DNA of 64,000 nt from Azolla caroliniana (Eukaryota > Polypodiophyta). Both the position numbers and the translations under genes were made by a program. The stretch spans positions 18,600,001 to 18,664,000 of the forward strand of contig JBHGNT010000016.1 in the NCBI GenBank assembly GCA_043228905.1, read 5' to 3'. Within the stretch, counting starts at the first letter, position 1; each line of letters starts with the position of its first letter. The notes below the pieces were generated by a model. The model was not told the origin of the DNA. It made no database searches and saw only the letters and a program-made list of their open reading frames with translations. Below, piece by piece: positions 53,571 to 63,836 of the stretch.

Positions 53571-55265
53571 CTATTTCTTCCCCATTTTATATTTTTCAAA
53601 TATCGGATATGCGTTTGAGACGGGTGAACAACTCACTTTACCAAAACCAATGGATACTACTAGTGATAGAACCAACCATTTTTTCATCCAGTTATTCGTA
53701 ATTCTTCTTCGCATAGATCTATGATTGTTGCCAAGTCTCCACCCAAACGGATCCTCACCAATGTTTGCGTTACTCAAGCCGACATTCTCAATCCTTTCTG
53801 TCCCATCTAATTCATTGAGGAAATATGTGGCCTTATCTGTTATTTTCCTAACTTCATAAGGTCCAAACCATCTTTTTCTGAACTTCCGAATAGTACTGTA
53901 TTGATTATCTAGGCTACTATCATATACTAATACCCAGTCTCCCTCTTGCACCTTCCTTGGTCGTATTCTTTTTATCTTGTCAAATATGTCCTTATTCTTG
54001 ATTCTTGCCTCTTTCAATCTAGTAGCAACTTTTTCTATGTCTTTTGTCTTGGATTGATGTTGTCGTATCCGAATAGCAAGTAAATCTTCCCTACTCATTT
54101 CTGATTCCCAAGGCAACACAACCCATGTAGTTATCTTTTCTTCAATTGGCATTATCGGCTTCTGTCCTGTGATTAATTCTGCAAGCATATATCCAGTAAT
54201 AGTGTTATGAGTTGTCTTATCAGCCCATAGTGCATAGGGTAAGACTTTTGGCCAATCACTGACTCGTCCTTTACATGCCTTTGCTAAAGCTTTGACTATT
54301 GGCCCATGTCCCCTTTCTATCTTTCCATTAGCTTCCGTATTGTATGTCGTTGTTAAAGATAGCCTAATCCCTATTTTGTCGAAAAAATATTGAGCTTCTA
54401 CAAAATTGAACTCTCCCCTATCTGCTACTATCTTCCCGATACATCCATATCTATAAACAATGTCCTCCAAGATGAATTGACATACTCCTAATGTCCCTTT
54501 TGTTCGCAATGCACGTCCTTCCACTTGATTTGTTAGATCTTCTCTTGCAAGAACCAAGTATATCTTTTGTCCTACTCCAAGTGGCATTGTTACCAAATCT
54601 ATCATCCACTTGTAATGCACCCCCGGTGAGTATGTTGGGTGTAATTCATCACAAAATTTTACATTTGAATAATATTGACAACTGGGACAAGTTTCCACAT
54701 ACTTTTTTATTTGCTCATAGTATCGAGGCCACCAAAACCGTTCTTTAATCTTACTGAAAGTGGCCCACACTCCTCGATGACCGGCCCATTCTTTGTCATG
54801 CAGCTCTCTGATTATCTCCTTTCTTTGCCCTTCAGAACCTATTACTCTTTGTGGGTTTCCAGTCTTGGTTTTCGGATGTCCCCATAGATATCCTTCATGC
54901 AGGAAGAACTTATGGGCTTTCTTGCAAAACTGTGCAAACTCTTTTCCAGATCGACCTTTGTACTTGTCAAGGGTTTGTAGGTATTTCCCTATTTCCTTGA
55001 ATTCTTCTTCATACTCCTCTTCTAGAAACTGCATTCCTCCTTCCCGGGTAATGCTTGTGGTAAGGACTGTTTGTTCTTTGTCCTCATCGTCCGAGTCTGG
55101 AATCTCCTCTTCCTCATACCTTGCTCTTGATAACATATCTGCTACTTCATTTCTATTCCCAAAGATATGTCGAACTTCAGGGTTGACTGATCTAATATAG
55201 ATACACCATCTTAACATGTCTTGATTTGGAATATCACAATTAGCTATGATACCAAGAATAGGCAA
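53571..55265 (-). CDS. FLDD-3 RNase H end, integrase and C-terminal tail
   Basis: Open frame of 564 codons. RNase H tail ([14 protein letters not shown], residues about 41-54), acidic linker, integrase zinc finger H156/H163/C193/C196, core D223, D282, E317, GPY at 468-470. The last 38 residues read MKKW, then a hydrophobic run (530-542) and small residues, resembling a signal peptide or membrane anchor. There is no chromodomain. The frame is part of a longer pol; its first Met is simply the first in the open stretch, because a stop or frameshift separates it from RNase H upstream. Catalytic residues are intact. Confidence 0.83.
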   Translation of the reverse strand: MPILGIIANCDIPNQDMLRWCIYIRSVNPEVRHIFGNRNEVADMLSRARYEEEEIPDSDDEDKEQTVLTTSITREGGMQFLEEEYEEEFKEIGKYLQTLDKYKGRSGKEFAQFCKKAHKFFLHEGYLWGHPKTKTGNPQRVIGSEGQRKEIIRELHDKEWAGHRGVWATFSKIKERFWWPRYYEQIKKYVETCPSCQYYSNVKFCDELHPTYSPGVHYKWMIDLVTMPLGVGQKIYLVLAREDLTNQVEGRALRTKGTLGVCQFILEDIVYRYGCIGKIVADRGEFNFVEAQYFFDKIGIRLSLTTTYNTEANGKIERGHGPIVKALAKACKGRVSDWPKVLPYALWADKTTHNTITGYMLAELITGQKPIMPIEEKITTWVVLPWESEMSREDLLAIRIRQHQSKTKDIEKVATRLKEARIKNKDIFDKIKRIRPRKVQEGDWVLVYDSSLDNQYSTIRKFRKRWFGPYEVRKITDKATYFLNELDGTERIENVGLSNANIGEDPFGWRLGNNHRSMRRRITNNWMKKWLVLSLVVSIGFGKVSCSPVSNAYPIFEKYKMGKK

Positions 55266-55299
55266 ACAATCTGTTTCTATTATTACTTCAGCACCAATT

Positions 55300-56405
55300 A
55301 AGTAATCTCTATCTGTCTTAACTGTTGTTACTACCCCCCATAACTCTTTTTGACCTATGCATATTTTCTTTGTTCACCACTAAGAACCTTCGCTCCGAAT
55401 CGGATTGGATACCTTTCTTCCCCATCTTGTTGGCTTATCACCCATCCAACTCCAATGGGATTGGAGTCTACTGTGAGATATATGGGCCGGGTGTAGTCAG
55501 GTTGCTTTAATGGTGGAGCTTGTGCCAAGTAACACTTCAATTTCCTCATTGCCTCCGAATGCTCTTCACTCCATTCAAATGTTTCTCCTTTTCTTAGGAG
55601 TCTGTATAAAGATTCAGATAAATGGGCATAATGCGGAATCCATCTACAGTAAAAAACACATACCCCCAGAAACCTTCATACTTCGGAGACGGATGTACAT
55701 TCCTCTTGCATGTTTTGAATTGCATTGACCTTGGTGGGGGATGGATTTCTCCCATACGGGCCACACAGATGACCAACTATTAATATCTCTTTTGCCCCAA
55801 ATATTGATTTCGCCCCTGATAAGGTCAAATGCACTTCTTCCATCCTTGATAGTATCTTCTCACAATCCTTGATATGGTCGGCAACGAATTGTCAGCAACC
55901 ATCTTCATCCAATTCCTCATTCTTCTCTTCCTCCTTGCATCCCTTGATTGGAACATCATCTAAAAAAGGCATTGTAATATGAGGAATAAAATCACGAAGT
56001 ACCTTGTTCATTCCATTCATCATATGCGCCACTGAGTTGGTCGCTCCTTGCGGCAAGGTACACATCTGTACTAACCCTATAGGTGTCTTGATAGAAGTAA
56101 TATCTCGACTTTTGATATCAAGTTGAAATTGATCATACCTAGAATAAAGGTCTCCCATTGAATATATAGCTCTTCATGCAAATATCTCAGCAAACTCATC
56201 CACAATTGGTCCTACTCCCAAGTTTCGGATTGTTACCTTATTCACGGGTTGCATATCTTGGATAAATCGGAGCCGTCCATCTTTCTTTAACACAGTGAAC
56301 CGTCGACTCGAGTAAGGTGCATTCGATGGTTCCAAGATACCCACCCTTATCTTTTCTTTCAAAAGTTCTAATAGTTGAGGGATTCTAGCCCTAGCGCCTT
56401 CACGG
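55300..56405 (-). pseudogene. FLDD-3 reverse transcriptase and RNase H start
   Basis: RT: GILEPSNAPYSSRRFTVLKK, LRFIQDMQPVNKVTIRNLGV, GDLYSRYDQFQLDIKSRDI, CTLPQGATNSVAHMMNGMNK, MPFLDDVPIKGC (catalytic FLDD intact). After a stop near 55892, RNase H: YLTVDSNPIGVGWVISQQDG. The last bases before 56405 mark the inverted junction. Confidence 0.83.
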
Positions 56406-57910
56406 TTGAGACCCGGAAGAAACTTCGGATCAGTGGAGGTGGGTTTCTCACAAAATGAAGAAGAACGGTTTCGTGAGATATTGGAGCAGCATGGACGAGC
56501 ATTTGCATTCACATCCAAAGAGATAGGGTGTGCTGACCCGAAGATAGTGGAACCGATGGTGATCTTCACGATTGATCATGTGTCGTGGAACCTGAAGCCG
56601 ATTCCGGTGCCACAGGCGCATATTCCGAAAATCATTGACTTGCTCAAGGAGAAGGTGGCGATGGGGATTCTAGAGCCATCCAACGCTCCATACTCAAATT
56701 GATGGTTTACGGTTCCGAAGAAGAATGGGTCACTCCGATTTATTCAAGATTTGCAACCGGTGAACAAGGTCACGATCCGGAACTCTGGAGTCAGTTCGAT
56801 AGTGGACGAATTTGCGGAAGTGTTTGCCGGTCGCGCGATATACTCCATCGGAGACCTATACTCCGAGTATGACCAATTCCAACTAGCCGTGGAGAGCCGA
56901 GACATCACTACCATGCGAACACCGATAGGATTGGTCTGGATGTGCACGCTACCACAAGGCACGACGAACTCGGTCGCACATATGATGAATGCGATGAACA
57001 AGGTGCTCCGGGACTGCATTCTGGAGATAACGATGTCATTCCTAGATGACATTCTGATAAAAGGATGTGCGATGGAAGAAAAAGATGAGACTATGGATGA
57101 TCAGGGATGCCGAAAGTTCGTAGTCGACCATATTCGTGATTGCGAGAAAGTGTTACAGAAGTTAGAAGATGTGCACCTAACATTCTCCGGAGAGAAATCG
57201 GCATTCGGACAAGAAGAGATATTGGTAGTCGGACATCTACGTGGGCCCTACGGCCGAAGACCGTCGCCAGTTAAGATTGATGTGATTCAAGCTATGAAAG
57301 AAATATGCGAGTCACAATCCGAAGTCCGTAGATTTCTTGGGGCATGTGCATTCTATCACATATGGATTCCGCACTATGCACACATTGCGGATCCACTCTA
57401 TCACTTGTTGCGGAAGGGGAAGAAGTTTGAATGGAAACCGAAACATACCAAAGTCGTGAAGAAGCTCAAGAAATCACTACAGAGGGCAGAAGCATTTAAG
57501 AAGCCGAACTATGACCGACCGATTATAGTAACGGTTGATACAAGTCGAACCGGGATCGGATGGGTCATCAATCAAGCCGATTCGGATGGTTCACGATATC
57601 CAATCTGATTTGGAGCAAAGGTTCTCAACGAAAGGCAACGCGGATATGCACAAGTTAAAAGAGAATTATGGGGAGTTGTGTCGGCAATAAAATCATATCG
57701 AGATTACTTAATTGGAGCCGAAGTAGTGATCGAAACGGATTGTCTTCCAATACTCTGTATGATGCGGTGTTGCACGATACCGGATGTGTCTATGCTAAGA
57801 TGGATTGCATATGTAAAGTCGCTTAATCCAAAGATATGACACATCTCCGGAAAAGATAACGCGGTAGTGGATATGCTATCAAGGGCACGGTTCAGAGACG
57901 ACATAGCCGA
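56406..57910 (+). pseudogene. FLDD-4 reverse transcriptase and RNase H
   Basis: RT motifs: GILEPSNAPYSN followed by a stop (56701), LRFIQDLQPVNKVTIRNSGV, GDLYSEYDQFQLAVESRDI, CTLPQGTTNSVAHMM, MSFLDDILIKGC (FLDD intact). Connection LGACAFYHIWIPHYAHIADP, RNase H VTVDTSRTGIGWVINQADSD. Stops near 57606 and 57838 interrupt the rest ([26 protein letters not shown]). Only a few disabling changes, so it is relatively young for this lineage. Confidence 0.85.
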
Positions 57911-59410
57911 ATCCGATAATGAAGAAGTTTCCGAAAATTACTTTACTTCGGAGCACATATGCCGGGTGAACGAAATCCGAGAATTCCGGGTAGAAGAATA
58001 CGAGGGAGAAAGTTTGTTGATCGGGAAAGTGCTACAAGAAATCGAGGAAGCATCGGACAATAAAAAAAAGAGAGTCGAGATCCGAAATAAGAAGCGGCAA
58101 CTCCAAAAGTTTTTCTTGAACAATGGATTAATTTGGAGGGAACCGAAAAGACCGAATGGTATACCACTATGGGTAGTCGGAATAAAAGAGCAACAAAACT
58201 GAATAATGTCTGAATTTCACGAATTCGATTGGGCTGGACATTGGGGAACATGGGCAACATTCGCGAAGATCAAACGAAAATATTGGTGGAAGAATATGTA
58301 CAAAGATGCAACGGAGTTCACGGAAAGCTATGAGAAATGTCAAATCTACTCCGGACTTCGACACCGAGATGAATTACATTCGATATTCTCACCGACAATC
58401 AACTTCAAATGGATGGTGGACATTGTGGCCATGCCAACCGGGATCGGACAAAAGAAGTACTTGGTGTTAGCCCGAGAAGATCTAACAAACCAAGTAGAAG
58501 GACGGGCACTACGGAGGAAAACACATTCCGCGGTATGCCAATTTCTCTTGGAAGAATTGTTCTGCAGGTACGGGTGTGTTGGACAAGTGGTTGCAGATCG
58601 GGGAGAACTTGACATTGATAAAGCTAGGGAATTCTTTGTTAGACATGGAGTACGATTAACACTAACCACGGCATACAATCCGGAAGCCAACGGGAAGGTC
58701 GAACAAGGACATAGTCCAATCGTCAAAGCAGTTGCAAAAGCATGTGATGGAAGGATTGGCCGCAGATGCTTCCATATGCACTATGGGTGGATCGCACGAC
58801 GCATAGTTTGGTGACCAGTTATATGCCAGCCGAACTTATGACCGGACAAGCACCGGTAATTCCGACGGAAACCACAATTGCAACATGGATAGTGCTATCG
58901 TGGAAGGAAGAATTGAGCCGGGAAGAACTAGTAGCAGTCCGGATACGATAACTAGAGGGAAGACCGGAAGACATAGCGGAAGCAACACGCCGACAATAGG
59001 AAGCGCGATTCCGGAACAAAGGTCGATTCGACACAAAGCATCGACTACGACCACAAAAGATTGAAGAAGGAGATTGGGTGATCGGTCTATGACAGTAGTT
59101 TGGATCATCAACATACAACGATACGAAAGTTTGCTAAAAGGTGGTTCGGGCCATACGAGGTTCGGAATGTTTTCGACAACAGAACTTACCGACTATGCGA
59201 GTTGGATGGAACAGTACTACAGGTCCTATAGCGGGGAAACGGGTGAAGATTTTCAAGAAGCGGACTGACGACGAACCTTATGTAAGCTTAAACAAGACCA
59301 ACAACAAGGAGCAATCGGACAAAGATCGCGGTGATGCGGAAAACGAAGAAAGTGGACTACAATTGATAATCGACATAAGGGGAGAATCGGAGAGTGCTAC
59401 GAATGAAGGC
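57867..59410 (+). pseudogene. FLDD-4 integrase (few lesions)
   Basis: FFLNNGLIWREPKRPNG, a stop near 58200, then EFHEFDWAGHWGTWATF with a zinc-type YEKCQ (the first Cys of the pair is altered), MVDIVAMPTGIGQKKYLVL, VVADRGELDIDKAREFF, YNPEANGKVEQGHSPIVKAV with the catalytic Glu. A frameshift at about 58765 and a stop near 58950 precede a C-terminal segment to about 59410. Same module order as FLDD-3. Confidence 0.82.
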
Positions 59411-59472
59411 AAATAACAAGCATCGGGAACTTCGGCACATGCCAGAGGATGTGCGGGTTCGGAGGGGGTGAG

Positions 59473-59926
59473 TGTCGTAGTGTATTTCGTACACTACATG
59501 AAAAACGTATATAGTATTCGGTACATACTCGAGTTAAAAGAAAAGTTATGTGATAGAAAGCTAATCGTGCACATGTAGTGTGCATGAAAACTAAAGTTAG
59601 AAAAAGCATGATGCTTGCATGTGATAAACTTAGACTCTTCCATCACTATATAAGGAAGAGAGAAAGATATATATGGGGTTGATTTTTTATAAGGGTTGAT
59701 TAATATAAGATATTCGTGGGATTCACGATTTTGCCATCTACTTCTCTCTTACAATCTAAGTATCAATTAATACACTATACTCGTGGGATTCACGAGTTTC
59801 ATATCTTCATCTTGCAATCTATTCATAACAAGCTAACCTTATCTCATATTCTTCTTTCTCCTAGTCCAAAACCCCAGTGGTTCCCACCCGACTCACACAA
59901 ACGATCCTGCGCCGAAAGGCACGACA
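59473..59926 (+). repeat. FLDD-4 3' LTR
   Basis: 454 bp from TGTCGTAGTG to GCACGACA, following the purine tract. It has ACTATATAAGGAAG at about 59645, AGATATTCGTGGGATTCACGA-type repeats (near 59711 and 59783) and GTCCAAAACCCCAGTGG near the end. No heat-shock array. Confidence 0.75.
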
Positions 59927-60658
59927 CCGTCCTACTGCCTTCGCAACGGCTGCGTCCGCCTTGTCCGGAAGGCCGACTAGCTCCGAGTCTCCATAATCGA
60001 ACCGTGTGCTAGATTTCTCCTCCTCTTCGACATTCACCTACAGAGCCTCGAACGCTTCCCGGACCAGGGCCTCGACATCGATTTTTGCTGAATCGTCTCG
60101 TCGCACGTTCACTTCCTGGCACCTGCTATGATGGCATGCCGTCGCACGTCATCTTCCCCTTTCCTTTCGCGGGCCGCTCCTCATCCAGCCGTCGGCATAC
60201 CCATTCGACTTTCGACCAGTCATCGGTAAGGCCATTCGCTCTATCATCATCTTCTAGTTAGATTATGAAGGCCATCCGTTTATTCCGGTCGATCGACTTC
60301 CCGAACATCAGAACCTTATCCACCCCCACCCGTCTTAGTTTTCGCTACGGGAGCCAAGCAAAGCGCCGCCCGAACTCTAGGAACGCCTTCATTGCGCCCC
60401 GGTGGGTCTTCGCCGATGCAACCCACTAGTCGAAGTTGCACCGTCCATTTCCACGTTGGACTTCCAAGTAGAGTGGGACTTTCTCCCTGTTGAAACGGCC
60501 GACTCATTCGACCACATACCTGACCGCTTGTTGTGCCGCTTCTCATCTCATTGTCACTCGTCCGAACTCCATCACCACTTCGGCCACCATCTCCGCAAAG
60601 TCATCGTCTTCCAACTCCATCCTCCCTTGCCGCCCTTTCACGTCGGTTTCACCAAAGA
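59927..60658 (-). pseudogene. FLDD-5 gag remnant
   Basis: Minus strand: the sequence after GTGACATCTTTGGTGAAACC matches the leader and gag start of FLDD-2 (33560 onward), with shared ACGTGAAAGGGCGGCAA. No clean open frame. It directly abuts the FLDD-4 LTR at 59926. Confidence 0.6.
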
Positions 60659-60871
60659 TGTCACAGAAATCCCCGGGTACGTGTTAGATCTAGGGCGGGA
60701 CCATCGAGGTCTTGGACCTGAGAGAGACGGAGCATAGAGGGTTGAGTTCACCATTTCCAGCAACCGGCTAGAACACCGATCAGAGTGTTTCGGGATACGT
60801 ACCGGAAGCAACCGAATGAGAGAGAGAAAAGAACATGTTACCCGGCCGGCAAAGGAGTTAAAGACCAAAAT
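60659..60871 (-). repeat. FLDD-5 5' LTR end (partial)
   Basis: Minus strand ends GTCCAAGACCTCGATGGTCC ... TCTGTGACA, as in the other LTRs of this lineage. The upstream part is lost where the LTR of the next element starts. Confidence 0.55.
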
Positions 60872-62622
60872 GTGAAAGGGATAGTTATTCGAAATCTATT
60901 TTAATTAAGTAGAATAGATTATAATTATGTAGTGACCGGACAGACTGGAATCGGTATGCCGATCCGGATCCGGACCGGTTCCGAACAGGTGCCGGTTGGC
61001 ACCGTTTTGTACGCAGCACCGGTGACCTATATAAAGTCCCGGTTACAATGTAAAACTTTAACTGAGAATTAATATAAGCTTCTTGTTTTATCTTCACGTA
61101 TTGATTACCGTTCTGTATTAATTGTTATATCTTACGCGTGTATTAAGTGAATGCCTTATTGCTAAGTAGCCAATTAAGTCGGATTAATCGTTGTGTCTTA
61201 AGTTATCTCACCGTAACACCCCTTTGGTGAAGTGTCTTCCGGAGACACCCTGTGTTAGGCCATTATCCGGCCCTAAGGATTAACACAGTTTTTGGCGACC
61301 ACGATTCCTGCACAATCGCAGTGAACAACGGTAGGAATGGATGACGCGACCAACAAACGACCCGGTTACGGTGCGAGCAAGGAGGCTTGCTGAACGGCTA
61401 AGGAAGCGAGAGGCTTTCCAGCAAGCGGCAGAAGAAATCAGAGCGGATCGCTCATTTTCCAAGGAGATCCGGAGAGTGGCCAAGGAGTCGCTTCGGCTAC
61501 CACAAAACGACTACCCAGACGAAGGAAGCAGCCTCCGGGACGCGGAATCCCTTCTCCAGGCATTGGCAATGGGCGAAGGCGAATCCGAAGCATTTTCGGC
61601 ATTTGAATCGGGTTTGGACGGGGAATACAGCACGCAGACAAACTACCGCAACAGTAACGACACCCTAGATGGACCAGAGGATGAGGAGTCGGAAACTTGG
61701 CCGACACCGGAACCAAAATTGACAACGTTGGAACCTCCGGCACCAAAGGTCGAGCACACTCCGGAACCAGAACCAGAAGTCGAGGACGAGAGACCTCCGA
61801 CATCGGAAGTCGTGGAGGAGAGACCTCCGACGCCGACAAAGGAAGGGGAAAGACCACCAACACCACCAAGCCGCGTACCAACACCAGATGACGATATGTC
61901 GTTCCAATATCCCAGATAACGGGATGATCTGGACATGGAAGCCCATGTCCATGCGTTTCAGCAGACCTAGGAGGCGAACCATGTGTCCCAACGCTTAAAT
62001 GCAGTCGAAGAGGAACACTCAAAAAGGGCAGAGTTCGGCATGACCTTGGAGGGACCGGCCGCCAGATGGCACCGAACACAAAATCCCAGCACCATCCCCA
62101 CGTTTGAAACATTAAAGACAAAAATTTTGCATTTCTTTCACAAGGAGATGGACCAATGGGAAATGGTAGGCTTATTTTACAATATCCGGCAAGAACCAAC
62201 GGAGAACATTCAACAATTTGTCATCCGGTTCCAGCGGATCCACAGTCAGCTCAGCCGGACACCACTGGAGGAAGAAACAAAGGCCATATTCTTAGCAGCC
62301 CTCCGGGAACCCTTACGTACGGTCTGCACAGTTATTGATTTCCGCACCAGCAGCATAGATCAAGTGATCGACCGAGTTCGGGAAATGGAAACCTCAAGTT
62401 CATGGCTAACCATAGGCGCACTTCAGCGTGCACTACCAACGGAAGAGGACCTCCGTTTCCGGCAAGCAATTCAATGTACGACATGCCTAAATGCCGGACA
62501 TTTGACGTTGGAATGCACCATGCGTTCCCAATGCTTGCTCTGCCACTCCAGAAGTCACACAATGGAACGGTGGGAGTATAACTTGTTAAATCGGCAAGCA
62601 CCACCGGTCTGGCAAATTGAAC
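60872..62622 (+). mobile_element. Gypsy-G, Tat/Athila-like gypsy 5' end
   Basis: LTR 60872-61287 (TGTGAAAGG to TTAACACA), with CCTATATAAAG near 61027. It is followed by TTTTGGCGACCACG, similar in placement and form to the TGGCG-type primer sites of plant Tat/Athila elements, then a gag. It is cut at 62622 by Gyp-5. The lineage call is tentative because only LTR and gag are present. Confidence 0.68.
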
Positions 62623-62630
62623 TGTCATGA
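61341..62630 (+). pseudogene. Gypsy-G Gag (two in-frame stops)
   Basis: One frame throughout, broken by TAA at 61917 and TAG at 61968. N-terminus: basic and charged, then a Pro/Glu-rich repeat region (ERPPTP motifs, about 61780-61890). Capsid-like part: GMTLEGPAARWHRTQNPSTI, TFETLKTKILHFFHKEMDQW, YNIRQEPTENIQQFVIRFQR. Then a double knuckle-like region, C-x2-C-x4-H-x4-C (CTTCLNAGHLTLEC) and CLLCHSRSHTMERW, whose last Cys is missing. The final residues run into the Gyp-5 LTR. GC is higher than its neighbours. Confidence 0.8.
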
Positions 62631-62655
62631 ACACATGACCATTATGGCGTCACCC

Positions 62656-62710
62656 GGACTTGAACCTCGAACCTTGTAATCCATACTTGAAAACCTCAAC
62701 CATTAAGATA
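62656..62710 (-). promoter_or_regulatory. tRNA-like A-box/B-box module, Gyp-5 LTR
   Basis: TATCTTAATGG and GGTTCAAGTCC (a perfect B-box consensus) 33 nt apart, facing outward from the element. Confidence 0.62.
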
Positions 62711-62784
62711 GCTTATTGTTATATGAAACAATATAACAAAGCTACTTCTTGAATTACATTGATTATTGTAAAAACTCTAGATTT

Positions 62785-62848
62785 TTCTAGAATGTTCTAG
62801 AATGTCCTAGAGCATTCTAGGTCTAGAACATTCTAGAACATTCTAGAA
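62785..62848 (+). promoter_or_regulatory. Double heat-shock-element array, Gyp-5 LTR
   Basis: First array 62785-62817: TTC, GAA, TTC, GAA, then TCC, GAG, TTC in 5-bp register. Second array 62826-62848: GAA, TTC, GAA, TTC, GAA, all perfect. It ends 25 bp before the TATA box. This is the richest array of the four LTR families examined. Confidence 0.82.
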
Positions 62849-63072
62849 ATCTCTAAGATATTCTATAGGAACCTATAAATAAGGGCATACGTGTATTCTC
62901 AAATCAATTCGAATCAACACCAGTCTTTAGATCTCATTACATATCTTGTATCCATTCTCTTTCTTTCTCTATCTTATACATCCATTCTTCTCTTAGTATT
63001 TGGTTCCTTTCTTCTCGTGTTCTCTAATATCCTTCTTCCATCACTCTATCTTTTATCCTTGGTTCTGACAGT

Positions 63073-63082
63073 TTGATTCGAA

Positions 63083-63084
<2 letters not shown>
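63073..63084 (+). promoter_or_regulatory. Self-complementary primer-binding site, Gyp-5
   Basis: TTGATTCGAATT, two bases after the LTR. It is the exact complement of AATTCGAATCAA at 62906-62917, about 32 nt after the T of the TATA box. The sequence differs from that of Gyp-1 and Gyp-2 but the pairing is kept. Confidence 0.78.

Positions 63085-63085
<1 letters not shown>

Positions 63086-63140
<55 letters not shown>
63086..63140. repeat. (CT)n microsatellite in Gyp-5 leader
   Basis: Pure CT run directly after the primer-binding site and before the LINE-like segment. Confidence 0.95.
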
Positions 63141-63146
<6 letters not shown>

Positions 63147-63175
63147 AGATCCAAAAGACGCATAAAAGCAAAATT

Positions 63176-63748
63176 TTGTGTTCCGGTTGGATGCAAGATA
63201 TAGAAAAATGGTTTGGTAGATGGGATGCGAGACACTTGCTTCATGATGCATCATTAGATTCCTCTGTAAATGAGGCATTTTTGCAACGCCAATGTATCAT
63301 GACATGGGACAAATGTGGAGGCTCACGCTTCACACATTATACTACACATGTTGCACCTAACTACAAAACCATATTCTTCGCGGAAAGGGGAAATCGTACA
63401 CATCCATACATGTTAGAGCCCATACCGTTATCTGCCATTCGAACCATTGCTTCCATGCGACTTAGCTCACATGCATTGCGATGTGAAACAGGGCGTTGGG
63501 GTACAAGTGATGAGAGTGGTCGGCTATGCACACTTTGCCCTAAACAAGTTCGCGAGTCTGAGTATCACACTTTGATACAATGCTCTGCCTTTGATCATAT
63601 TCGACCATGCTTTCCACATCTCTTCGATCGAGCCCAATCTTTGCATGAATTCCTCTCACAACCACAATGTGCACTCTCGATTGCAACATTCATTGGTAAA
63701 GTTCTTGAACATCGAGAGTCACTACTCACTTTCACACGTATCACGTGA
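63176..63748 (+). CDS. LINE-type RT C-terminal ORF in the Gyp-5 leader
   Basis: 190 intact codons, unlike any gypsy protein. The C-terminal half has MRLSSHALRCETGRWG and a C118-x2-C121...H131-x4-C136 pattern (CTLCPKQVRESEYHTLIQC), as found at the C-terminus of LINE reverse transcriptases. It lies between a CT repeat and a (TATC)n repeat, upstream of the Gyp-5 gag, where the other family members have only 55-90 nt of leader. It is probably a LINE 3' end that inserted, with (TATC)n as its tail, or captured sequence. Whether it is translated is unknown. Confidence 0.6.
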   Translation: MCSGWMQDIEKWFGRWDARHLLHDASLDSSVNEAFLQRQCIMTWDKCGGSRFTHYTTHVAPNYKTIFFAERGNRTHPYMLEPIPLSAIRTIASMRLSSHALRCETGRWGTSDESGRLCTLCPKQVRESEYHTLIQCSAFDHIRPCFPHLFDRAQSLHEFLSQPQCALSIATFIGKVLEHRESLLTFTRIT

Positions 63749-63803
63749 AATGTAATATTTTTGGTCTCATAGGTCATATTTGATCTCCGAAGACGATAAT
63801 ATA

Positions 63804-63835
<32 letters not shown>

Positions 63836-63836
63836 C
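63804..63836. repeat. (TATC)n microsatellite
   Basis: Tetranucleotide run following the LINE-like ORF. It could be the microsatellite tail of a poly-A-less LINE. Confidence 0.9.

Larger units (their letters stand above)
53571..56405 (-). mobile_element. FLDD-3, 5'-truncated Ty3/gypsy element
   Basis: Minus strand: RT from GILEPSNAPYSS onward (56405 down to 55840), RNase H (about 55550-55200) and a long integrase frame (53571-55265). Gag and protease are absent: at about 56405 the sequence meets FLDD-4 in the opposite orientation. Base composition is AT-richer than FLDD-2 and FLDD-4. Confidence 0.85.
56406..59926 (+). mobile_element. FLDD-4, 5'-truncated Ty3/gypsy element with 3' LTR
   Basis: Plus strand, beginning just before RT (SQNEEERFREILEQHGRAFA) and running through RT, RNase H and integrase to a polypurine tract (CGGAGGGGGTGAG, about 59460-59472) and a 3' LTR (59473-59926). 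Gag and protease are absent. It abuts FLDD-3 head to head at about 56405. Confidence 0.85.
62623..63070 (+). repeat. Gyp-5 5' LTR
   Basis: 448 bp, TGTCATGAAC to GTTCTGACA. Two heat-shock arrays (62785-62848), TATAAATA at 62874, predicted RNA start near 62906, tRNA-like module on the minus strand (A box 62710 down to 62700, B box 62666 down to 62656). It shares the promoter layout of Gyp-1 and Gyp-2 but little primary sequence. Confidence 0.85.

Noticed and set aside
22440-59926. FLDD-type gypsy sequences as fungal contamination.
   Set aside because: FLDD-2 is physically interrupted by a plant-type copia with a tRNA-Met primer site, so it is part of the same chromosome; ancient transfer cannot be excluded.
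60402-60737. 111-codon plus-strand frame.
   Set aside because: Opposite strand of the FLDD-5 gag and LTR remnant; no domain in this orientation.
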